A stretch of DNA of 10,310 nucleotides, from positions 1-10,310 of the forward strand of contig JAFRZC010000197.1 in the NCBI GenBank assembly GCA_017442765.1. Direction: 5' to 3'. The notes beneath the pieces were generated by a model. It made no database searches and had not been told where the DNA came from. It was given only the letters and a program-made list of their open reading frames with translations. Below are positions 1 to 6,304 of this stretch, piece by piece. This DNA is from Prevotella sp. (lineage in GTDB: Bacteria; Bacteroidota; Bacteroidia; Bacteroidales; Bacteroidaceae). The number at the start of each line of letters is the position of its first letter. The stretch's first letter is position 1. The position numbers and the translations under genes are program-made.

Positions 1-2
1 GA

Positions 3-109
3 GTAATATATATTATTTTACTGAGTAATATATATACTTTTACCGAGTAATATAATATATATTACTTTGTGAAAGTTTATCTTTCGGGTTGCGACGAACG
101 GTCGTTCGC
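3..109. repeat. 22-bp-periodic array of five imperfect palindromes (array 1)
   Basis: Five 19-bp units, each two 9-base arms around one central base, are separated by 3-base spacers. Centres fall at 12, 34, 56, 78 and 100, exactly 22 bp apart. Matching arm pairs are 7, 5, 8, 6 and 6 of 9, against about 2.25 expected by chance. Units 1-3 are AT-rich versions of GTAATATA...TATATTAC. Unit 4 is GAAAG/CTTTC around TTTAT. Unit 5 has outer pairs GCGA/TCGC. The window begins two bases before unit 1, so more copies may lie to the left. It is non-coding and sits about 100 bp upstream of alaS. Function is unknown; protein-binding sites, structured RNA or a terminator for an unseen left-hand gene are all possible. 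Confidence 0.75.
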
Positions 110-153
110 ACGAAAAAGGGGCAGAAAACGATGGCAATGTCAGAAAAAAGCAG

Positions 154-161
154 TAATTTTG
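154..161 (+). promoter_or_regulatory. Putative -7 box of the alaS promoter
   Basis: TAATTTTG matches the Bacteroidetes housekeeping -7 consensus TAnnTTTG and is followed by CAG, as is common in this phylum. No good TTTG -33 element is seen 19-21 bp upstream. The inferred transcript would start near 166 and carry a leader of about 40 bases before alaS. Confidence 0.5.
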
Positions 162-178
162 CAGTCAAATTATAAACA

Positions 179-207
179 GTAAATTGTAAATCGTTAAATC
201 GTAAATC
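179..207 (+). repeat. Heptamer tandem repeat in the alaS leader
   Basis: Units GTAAATT, GTAAATC, GTTAAATC (one extra T) and GTAAATC run head to tail and end two bases before the alaS ATG. The tract is AT-rich and lacks a Shine-Dalgarno motif, so it may act as an unstructured ribosome landing site. A six-unit heptamer tract of different sequence abuts the mutY start codon. Confidence 0.7.
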
Positions 208-209
208 AG

Positions 210-2867
210 ATGATGACTGCAAAGGAAATTCGCGAATCGTTCAAGCGGTTCTTTGAGGAGAAAGGGCATGCCATCGTGCCCTCGGCACCGATGGTTATCA
301 AGGATGACCCCACGCTGATGTTCACCAACGCGGGAATGAACCAGTGGAAAGATATTATATTAGGTACGCGCGACCCGGAGCCTCGCCGCCGTGCCGACAC
401 GCAGAAGTGTCTGCGCGTGAGCGGTAAGCACAACGATCTGGAGGAGGTGGGACACGACACCTATCACCACACGATGTTCGAGATGCTGGGCAACTGGTCG
501 TTCGGCGACTACTTCAAGGAGGGTGCCATCGACATGGCATGGGAGTATCTCGTGGATGTGCTGAAGCTCAATCCTGAGAACCTCTACGTCACCGTGTTCG
601 AGGGCGACGACAGCGAGGGTTTGAAGCGCGACGACGAGGCCGCAGGCTTCTGGCGCAAGCATGTGCCCGAGAGCCATATCATCAACGGCAACAAGCACGA
701 CAACTTCTGGGAGATGGGCGACACGGGGCCTTGCGGTCCGTGCTCGGAGATACACCTCGACTCGCGTACCGACGAGGAGAAACGGCAGACGGGTATCAGC
801 GGACGCGACCTTGTGAACAAAGACCACCCGCAGGTCATCGAGATATGGAACATCGTCTTCATGCAGTTCAACCGCAAGGCCGACGGCTCGCTCGAACCGC
901 TCTCGATGAACGTCATCGACACGGGCATGGGCTTCGAGCGGTTGGTACGTGCCCTGCAAGACAAACAGTCGAACTACGACACCGATATCTTCCAGCCCAT
1001 CATCCGCGAGGAAGAGCGCATTACCAATCTTAAATATGGCAACGACGAGACGGTTGATGTTGCCATGCGTGTCTGTGCCGACCACCTGCGTGCCGTGGCC
1101 TTCTCGATTGCCGACGGTCAGCTGCCGTCGAACGCCAAGGCCGGCTACGTCATCCGCCGCATCCTGCGTCGTGCCGTGCGCTATGCCTACACGTTCCTCG
1201 GACAGAAAGAGGCGTTTCTCTATAAGTTGTTGCCCGTGCTCATCGAGGAGATGGGCGACGCCTTCCCCGAGCTGCCCGCACAGCGCGAGCTGATCGGACG
1301 CGTGATGAAGGAAGAGGAAGACTCGTTCCTGCGCACACTTGACCGCGGCATCAGCCTGCTCACCGAGGAGATGGAGAAGATGAGAGCCAACAACAAGACC
1401 GTGCTCGACGGTGCCGCGGTCTTCCGACTGTTCGACACCTACGGCTTCCAGCTCGACCTCACCGAGCTCATCTGCCGCGAGAACGGCTACACCGTCGATG
1501 AGGAACAGTTCAACGTCGAGATGCAAAAGCAGAAAGAGCGTGCCCGTAATGCCGCACAGGTAGAGAACGGGGATTGGATTGATGTTGACAAGTTGAATGA
1601 TGAGACAAATAACTCGTCAACTCAAGAACAGCAATTCGTGGGCTACGACTACACCGAATACGAATGTCGCATTATCAGATACCGCAAGGTCACGCAGAAG
1701 AAAAACGAGTTCTACGAGCTGGTGCTCGACTACACTCCATTCTACGGTGAGATGGGCGGACAAGTAGGCGATCAGGGCGTGCTCGTCAATGAGAACGAGA
1801 CCGTCGAGATTATCGACACCAAGCGCGAGAACGGGCAGAGCATTCACATCGTGAAGCAGCTGCCGAACGACCCGACGGCACCGTTCATGGCCTGCGTCGA
1901 TACCGACAAGCGCGAAGCCTCTGCCGCCAACCACACGGCAACCCACCTTTTAGACTATGCGTTGAAGCAAGTCTTGGGCGACCACGTGGAGCAGAAAGGC
2001 TCGCTCGTCAGCCCCGACACCCTGCGCTTCGACTTCTCGCACTTCGAGAAAGTCAGCGATGAACAGCTGCGACAGGTTGAGCGGCTCGTCAACGACATGA
2101 TTCGTCAGAACATCCCCCTCGACGAGCACCGCGACACTCCGATGGAAGAGGCCAAGAAGATGGGAGCCATCGCTCTCTTCGGCGAGAAGTACGGTGACCG
2201 CGTGCGCGTTGTCCGCTTCGGTCCGTCGTGCGAGTTCTGCGGCGGCATCCATGCCAGCTCCACCGGCCACATCGGCATGTTCAAGATTATATCTGAGTCG
2301 AGCATCGCCGCAGGCATCCGCCGCATCGAGGCCATCACTGCGAAGAACTGCGAGGAAGCCATTTACATGATGGAAGACACCATGCGTGCCATCCGCGGAC
2401 TGTTCAACAACGCCAAAGATCTGCGCGGTGTGATTGAGAAATATATCAATGAGCACGACGCGATGAAGAAAAGCATCGAGCAGTTCCAGGCTCAGGCTGT
2501 CGAGCGCATGAAGCAGACGCTCATAGATCGCGCCGAGACCATCAATGGCGTGAAGGTGGTGAAGGCCGTGCTGCCCATCGATGCCGCACAGGCCAAAGAC
2601 CTCGTCTTCAAAGTGCGTGAGGCTATCCCCGAAAAACTCGTCTGTGTCATCGGCTCCACCGCCCACGACAAGCCGCTGCTCTCCGTGATGCTCAGCGACG
2701 ACATGGTGAAGGAACACAGCCTGAACGCCGGACAGATGGTGCGCGAGGCCGCCAAACTCATTCAGGGCGGCGGCGGCGGTCAGCCCCACTTCGCCTCGGC
2801 AGGCGGCAAACTGCTCGACGGCATCCATCAGGCTGTAGAGAAAGTCGTAGAACTGGTACAGGGCTGA
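210..2867 (+). CDS. alaS: Alanyl-tRNA synthetase
   Basis: A cytoplasmic class II synthetase that charges tRNA-Ala with alanine and hydrolyses mischarged Ser- or Gly-tRNA-Ala. At 885 residues it is full length for the family (E. coli about 876). The N-terminal catalytic half shows [10 protein letters not shown] (38-47), [17 protein letters not shown] and [14 protein letters not shown], plus the motif-3-like [11 protein letters not shown] near 239-249. The editing domain has both zinc-binding motifs: HTATH at 575-579 and C677-x3-H681 within CEFCGGIHA. The C-terminal DHHA1-type domain ends in a glycine-rich stretch near 853-857 followed by [10 protein letters not shown] more AT-rich linker (about residues 452-474) joins the aminoacylation and editing halves. 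Two ATG codons are adjacent at 210 and 213 and either could start. The stop overlaps the next gene's start by one base, which suggests translational coupling. Confidence 0.98.
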   Translation: MMTAKEIRESFKRFFEEKGHAIVPSAPMVIKDDPTLMFTNAGMNQWKDIILGTRDPEPRRRADTQKCLRVSGKHNDLEEVGHDTYHHTMFEMLGNWSFGDYFKEGAIDMAWEYLVDVLKLNPENLYVTVFEGDDSEGLKRDDEAAGFWRKHVPESHIINGNKHDNFWEMGDTGPCGPCSEIHLDSRTDEEKRQTGISGRDLVNKDHPQVIEIWNIVFMQFNRKADGSLEPLSMNVIDTGMGFERLVRALQDKQSNYDTDIFQPIIREEERITNLKYGNDETVDVAMRVCADHLRAVAFSIADGQLPSNAKAGYVIRRILRRAVRYAYTFLGQKEAFLYKLLPVLIEEMGDAFPELPAQRELIGRVMKEEEDSFLRTLDRGISLLTEEMEKMRANNKTVLDGAAVFRLFDTYGFQLDLTELICRENGYTVDEEQFNVEMQKQKERARNAAQVENGDWIDVDKLNDETNNSSTQEQQFVGYDYTEYECRIIRYRKVTQKKNEFYELVLDYTPFYGEMGGQVGDQGVLVNENETVEIIDTKRENGQSIHIVKQLPNDPTAPFMACVDTDKREASAANHTATHLLDYALKQVLGDHVEQKGSLVSPDTLRFDFSHFEKVSDEQLRQVERLVNDMIRQNIPLDEHRDTPMEEAKKMGAIALFGEKYGDRVRVVRFGPSCEFCGGIHASSTGHIGMFKIISESSIAAGIRRIEAITAKNCEEAIYMMEDTMRAIRGLFNNAKDLRGVIEKYINEHDAMKKSIEQFQAQAVERMKQTLIDRAETINGVKVVKAVLPIDAAQAKDLVFKVREAIPEKLVCVIGSTAHDKPLLSVMLSDDMVKEHSLNAGQMVREAAKLIQGGGGGQPHFASAGGKLLDGIHQAVEKVVELVQG

Positions 2868-5038
2868 TGGAGGAGAACAAGCAGCTGCGCGAGGCATGGG
2901 ACTTCGTGGAGCATACGGGACGGAGCATTTTCCTGACGGGAAAGGCCGGAACGGGAAAAACCACGTTCCTCAAGACCGTTGTGGAAAACAGCACGAAGCG
3001 CACCATCGTGGTCGCGCCGACCGGCGTGGCCGCCATCAACGCAGGCGGCATGACCGTCCACTCGTTTTTCCAACTGCCGCTCTCACCCTTTGTTCCTAAC
3101 GCAAAGGTCAGAAACCGTTTCGACTTCAGCAAAGAAAAACGTAAAATCATCGCCTCGATGGACCTGCTCATCATCGACGAGATATCGATGGTGCGCAGCG
3201 ACTTGCTCGATGCCATCGACACCGTGCTGCGACGGTTCCGCAACCGGCATGCGCCCTTCGGCGGCGTGCAGCTGCTGATGATAGGCGACCTGGCACAGCT
3301 CACACCCGTCGTCACCGCCGAGGATGCCGAGATGCTGCGTCCCTATTACGACACACCCTACTTCTTCGGCTCGAAGGCACTGGCACAAATCGACTATGTG
3401 ACCATTCAGCTCGAGACGGTCTATCGGCAGCAGGACGAGGCATTCCTCACCCTGCTCAACCACATCCGCAACGGGCATCCCTCAGCCGCCGACCTCGCAC
3501 AGCTCAACAACCGCTATCAGCCAGCCTTCGCGCCCAAGGCCGACGAGGGTTATATCCGCCTGACCACCCACAACGCCACGGCAAACCACTTCAACGAATC
3601 GGAGCTTCAGAAACTCGCTTCCCCACCCTACACCTTCGATGCCGAGATCACGGGAACATTTCCCGAATACGCCTACCCCACCACAGCCTCGCTCACGCTG
3701 AAGGAGGGGGCACAAGTGATGTTCGTGAAAAACGACACCTCGCCCCAACACCGCTACTACAACGGGCGCATCGGACATGTCGTCGAAGTGGACGACAACC
3801 AGGTGAAGGTGCTCTGTCCAGGCGACAGCGACCCCATCGACGTGGAGCCGCAGGAATGGGAGAATGCCCGCTACACGCTGAACCCGCAGACTCGCGAGAT
3901 CAGCACCGAGGTGCTCGGAATCTTCCGCCAGCTACCCCTGCGACTGGCCTGGGCCATCACCATCCACAAGAGCCAGGGGCTGACCTTCGAGCGGGCCATC
4001 ATCGACGCCAACCAGTCGTTCGCCCCCGGGCAGGTCTATGTGGCACTGAGCCGCTGCAAGACCCTTGAGGGCATGGTGCTCGCCACACCCATCGAGGCAC
4101 GCGCCATCATCAACGACCAGCGTGTGGACGGCTATATCGCCCGTCAGGAACAGGCCGCACAGGAGAGCATTCGCCAGCTGCCCACGCTAAAGGAAGAATA
4201 CCGGCGGTTTCTCATTCTCGAACTGTTCAACTTCAACGACCTCCACTATGCCGAGGAACACCTCTCGCGCGTGCTCATCGACGGTTTCTACCGCAGCCAC
4301 AACGCGCTGACCGACCTGCACAAACAGACCCTGCGCGAACTGAAAGAGCACGTCACCAATGTGGCCGACCGCTGGCGCACAGCCATCAGCGGCATGACCG
4401 CCGAGCAGCTCCACAGTCCCGAGTTCATGGAGCGCATCAAACGCAGCGTGGATTATTTTGCGGAAAAGATGGAAGAGGTGATGGACCGCCCCGTGAGACT
4501 GTGCAAGGAGGTGAAGTCGGGCAACAAAGAAAGCCAGAAACGCTTCGACAATGCCTTCGGCGACCTGCTGCAGGCATGGCTCTTCAAACGCAGCCTGCTC
4601 GAGCGCATGGCAGGACAGACCTTCGACACTGCCTTTTACCTCAAGGCCAAACAACAATCGCAGATTGATGCCATCGACGGCCGCCTGCCAAAGAAGGAAA
4701 AGAAGAAACAGCAAAAAAAACGAGTGCCAAAGCCCGAAAAGCCCAAGCGCGAAGACACGCTGGTGACCACCCTGCGCCTGTTCAACGAAGGCCTCAGCGC
4801 CGAGCAGATTGCCGAGAAGCGTGGGCTTGCCATGACAACCATTCAGGGACATCTGTTGAAATTAACAGAGCAAGGCGAGGTCGACATCAACGATGTCGTC
4901 GATCCTCACCATATCGCCATCATCCGCCAAGCCATCAGCCGCATCGGCCTCGAAGGCGGCATGAAACCCATCAAGGAAGGCTGTCCCGACGACATCACCT
5001 ACGCCGAGATCCGCTTCGCCATACAGTCGTTCGTATAG
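2867..5038 (+). CDS. PIF1/RecD-type superfamily 1 DNA helicase with C-terminal helix-turn-helix
   Basis: A 723-residue ATP-dependent helicase. Walker A is GKAGTGKT (25-32), motif Ia is PTGVAAINAGG with TVHSFF (51-68), Walker B is LLIIDEIS (100-107), motif III is GDLAQLTP (140-147), motif V is HKSQG (367-371) and motif VI is YVALSR (391-396). This order and wording fit PIF1-like members of the RecD family; 5'-3' polarity and activity on G-quadruplexes or R-loops would be family knowledge, not visible here. After the motor comes an alpha-helical region, a lysine-rich linker (about 608-630) and a winged-helix/HTH-like tail (about 632-690, core LSAEQIAEKRGL) like the HTH_40 domain found at RecQ C-termini. 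It follows alaS with a one-base stop/start overlap (TGATG), so the two are almost certainly co-transcribed. It ends before a palindrome array facing mutY. No gene symbol is assigned. Confidence 0.9.
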   Translation: MEENKQLREAWDFVEHTGRSIFLTGKAGTGKTTFLKTVVENSTKRTIVVAPTGVAAINAGGMTVHSFFQLPLSPFVPNAKVRNRFDFSKEKRKIIASMDLLIIDEISMVRSDLLDAIDTVLRRFRNRHAPFGGVQLLMIGDLAQLTPVVTAEDAEMLRPYYDTPYFFGSKALAQIDYVTIQLETVYRQQDEAFLTLLNHIRNGHPSAADLAQLNNRYQPAFAPKADEGYIRLTTHNATANHFNESELQKLASPPYTFDAEITGTFPEYAYPTTASLTLKEGAQVMFVKNDTSPQHRYYNGRIGHVVEVDDNQVKVLCPGDSDPIDVEPQEWENARYTLNPQTREISTEVLGIFRQLPLRLAWAITIHKSQGLTFERAIIDANQSFAPGQVYVALSRCKTLEGMVLATPIEARAIINDQRVDGYIARQEQAAQESIRQLPTLKEEYRRFLILELFNFNDLHYAEEHLSRVLIDGFYRSHNALTDLHKQTLRELKEHVTNVADRWRTAISGMTAEQLHSPEFMERIKRSVDYFAEKMEEVMDRPVRLCKEVKSGNKESQKRFDNAFGDLLQAWLFKRSLLERMAGQTFDTAFYLKAKQQSQIDAIDGRLPKKEKKKQQKKRVPKPEKPKREDTLVTTLRLFNEGLSAEQIAEKRGLAMTTIQGHLLKLTEQGEVDINDVVDPHHIAIIRQAISRIGLEGGMKPIKEGCPDDITYAEIRFAIQSFV

Positions 5039-5058
5039 TCCACAGCACAAGCCCACTG

Positions 5059-5165
5059 CCGAAAGACCGTCTTTCGGAAAGTTATATGGGCCATATAACC
5101 GTGCTATATGGGCCATATAACTCACCTATACGGCCCATATAACTTTTCAAAAGACCGATATTTGA
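5059..5165. repeat. 22-bp-periodic array of five palindromes (array 2)
   Basis: This fills most of the 152-bp gap between the convergent helicase and mutY genes. Five 19-bp units (9-base arm, one base, 9-base arm) are joined by 3-base spacers AAA, CGT, TCA and TTT, with centres at 5068, 5090, 5112, 5134 and 5156. Arm pairs matched are 9, 9, 8, 6 and 6 of 9. Unit 1 is CCGAAAGAC-C-GTCTTTCGG; unit 2 is GTTATATGG-G-CCATATAAC; units 3 and 4 are variants of unit 2; unit 5 (TCAAA...TTTGA) shares AAAGACCG with unit 1. Total length (107 bp) and geometry equal array 1. Its position allows a bidirectional terminator role, but no T-tract follows the stems, and the fixed 22-bp phase (about two helical turns) also suits a row of dimer-binding sites. 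Confidence 0.85.
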
Positions 5166-5190
5166 GTAGTATTTACCATATCCTGAATGC

Positions 5191-6243
5191 TCACGGGAGC
5201 AGTTGGAGCAATTGTTCTACGAGGCGGGGCTTGGCATAACGGTCAAGCTCCTGCTCGTCTATCCAGACATACTCTTCGGGTAGGGGTGGCCGCTCGTCGG
5301 TCTCCAACAAATAGAAGTCAGCAATGAGCGTCTGGTGCGTGAGCTGATGGCGAACACCTTTCCTCAATAAGAGCCCCCTCCCAGCCTCCCCCCGAAGGGG
5401 GAGGGGTTGCAATCGCGCTGTCTGGCTGGCCTCCTCCCCTTCGGGGGGAGGCTGGGAGGGGGCTTCCATATAAGGTTCCCATAGTCCTTGCCAGATGTCT
5501 CCAACGCCGCGACGGTGGATGGCGGTCTGGCCGTTGCAACGGATGTAGATATAGGTTAGGTGGCGTTCGCGGATTTTCAACGTTCTCAGTTTCACGGGCA
5601 GCGTGGCCGTGCGTCCTGTGTGCAACGCGTCGCACGTCTCCTGTAACGGACAAAGCACGCAACGCGGTGAACGCGGAGTGCACTGGATGGCTCCGAAGTC
5701 CATCATTGCCTGATTGTAGGCCGATGCCTCTTTCGGGGGTAGCAGGCTTTGTGCAAGGGCGGTAAAGGTTTTCTTGCCTTCAGTAGTGTTGATGGGTGTG
5801 TCGATACCGAAATAGCGGCTGAGTACCCGATAGACATTACCATCGACCACCGCAACAGGCTCGTCGAAGGCAATAGACGCGATGGCGGCGGCGGTGTAGT
5901 CGCCCACGCCTTTCAGCTTGCGGAGCGCGTCGAACGTGTTGGGGAAACGACCGAGCGCGACAATCTGTCGGGCGGCGACGAGCAGGTTGCGTGCCCGCGA
6001 GTAGTAGCCGAGTCCCTGCCACTCGCGCAGCACCTCGTCCTCGGTGGCTGCGGCAAGCGACTCTACCGTCGGCCAACGACGCATGAAGCGCAACCAATAG
6101 TCGCGGCCTTGCTCTATGCGCGTCTGCTGAAGAATTATCTCGCTCAGCCAGACGGCATACGGGTCGCGGGTCTCGCGCCAGGGCAGCTCGCGCCCGTTCT
6201 CGCAAAACCACTGCAAGAGAATGGTTGAGAATGAAATATTCAC
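5191..6243 (-). CDS. mutY: A/G-specific adenine glycosylase
   Basis: A base-excision repair enzyme that removes adenine mispaired with 8-oxoguanine. It has 350 residues. The HhH-GPD domain carries WLSEIILQQTR with the catalytic glutamate E35, the helix-hairpin-helix LKGVGDYTAAAIASIAF (110-126) and VVDGNVYRVL with the catalytic aspartate D134. The 4Fe-4S loop is C188-x6-C195-x2-C198-x5-C204. A NUDIX-like recognition domain follows, with VRHQLTHQTL near 297-306. The start is GTG at 6243: an in-frame TAG lies nine bases upstream (TAG-TGT-TTA-GTG), no ATG is available, and the GTG fits the family N-terminus. Residues about 260-291 are encoded by a palindromic repeat and are Pro/Glu/Arg-rich, unlike the usual domain. 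nadB lies 61 bp upstream on the same strand, so the two may share a transcript. Confidence 0.95.
   Translation of the reverse strand: MNISFSTILLQWFCENGRELPWRETRDPYAVWLSEIILQQTRIEQGRDYWLRFMRRWPTVESLAAATEDEVLREWQGLGYYSRARNLLVAARQIVALGRFPNTFDALRKLKGVGDYTAAAIASIAFDEPVAVVDGNVYRVLSRYFGIDTPINTTEGKKTFTALAQSLLPPKEASAYNQAMMDFGAIQCTPRSPRCVLCPLQETCDALHTGRTATLPVKLRTLKIRERHLTYIYIRCNGQTAIHRRGVGDIWQGLWEPYMEAPSQPPPEGEEASQTARLQPLPLRGEAGRGLLLRKGVRHQLTHQTLIADFYLLETDERPPLPEEYVWIDEQELDRYAKPRLVEQLLQLLP
5372..5464. repeat. Palindromic GC-rich element inserted in frame within mutY
   Basis: Two near-identical inverted arms, 5372-5404 and 5433-5464, differ only by one G/C in a run and flank a 28-base centre. Each arm can also fold on itself (CCTCCCCC against GGGGGAGG around CGAA). 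The span is 93 bp, or 31 codons, so the mutY frame stays open. It resembles interspersed GC-rich palindromes known from Bacteroidales intergenic DNA. Location inside a conserved gene recalls Rickettsia palindromic elements. Whether it was added to mutY or replaced a variable loop cannot be decided here, because total protein length is near normal. Confidence 0.85.
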
Positions 6244-6284
6244 TAAACACTAAACGCTAAACACTAAACGCCAAACGTTAAACA
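6243..6284 (-). repeat. Six tandem heptamers abutting the mutY start codon
   Basis: On the plus strand the units are CTAAACA, CTAAACG, CTAAACA, CTAAACG, CCAAACG and TTAAACA with no gaps. On the mutY coding strand this is a run of YGTTTAR heptamers whose last base is the first base of the GTG start codon. The tract fills most of the gap between nadB and mutY and is the mutY leader. The repeats contain TAG, which closes the mutY frame upstream of the GTG. Confidence 0.85.
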
Positions 6285-6299
6285 CGCGGCACACCGTGT
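6282..6299. other. Weak hairpin in the nadB-mutY gap
   Basis: ACACG (6282-6286) pairs with CGTGT (6295-6299) around an 8-base loop, a few bases downstream of the nadB stop. Read on the minus strand it is followed by TTTAACGTTT, only loosely T-rich. It could attenuate nadB-mutY read-through or be a fragment of a dispersed repeat. As a terminator it is weak. Confidence 0.3.
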
Positions 6300-6304
6300 C
6301 CCTA

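Noticed and set aside
3..109. CRISPR-like reading of the 22-bp arrays (also 5059-5165)
   Set aside because: Units are not identical, spacers are only 3 bases, and no cas genes are nearby. The constant element is symmetry, not repeat sequence.
1..209. T-box riboswitch or other known leader for alaS
   Set aside because: No T-box sequence, specifier loop or terminator/antiterminator pair is seen. T-boxes belong mainly to Firmicutes and relatives.
360..1526. Long minus-strand open frame (388 codons) across alaS
   Set aside because: It lies fully antisense to a clear AlaS. Its length follows from GC-rich third codon positions, and it shows no recognisable motif.
1950..2897. Minus-strand open frame (315 codons) over the 3' part of alaS
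   Set aside because: Antisense shadow of conserved editing and DHHA1 domains, low-complexity composition and no promoter.
5059..5165. Simple rho-independent terminator pair for the helicase and mutY genes
   Set aside because: No T-run follows any stem on either strand, and most stems are AT-rich with a one-base centre. Termination remains possible but does not explain five phased units.
5372..5464. mutY as a pseudogene broken by the palindromic element
   Set aside because: The element is 93 bp, a multiple of three. The frame continues into VRHQLTHQTL and a normal C-terminus, and all catalytic and Fe-S residues are upstream and intact.
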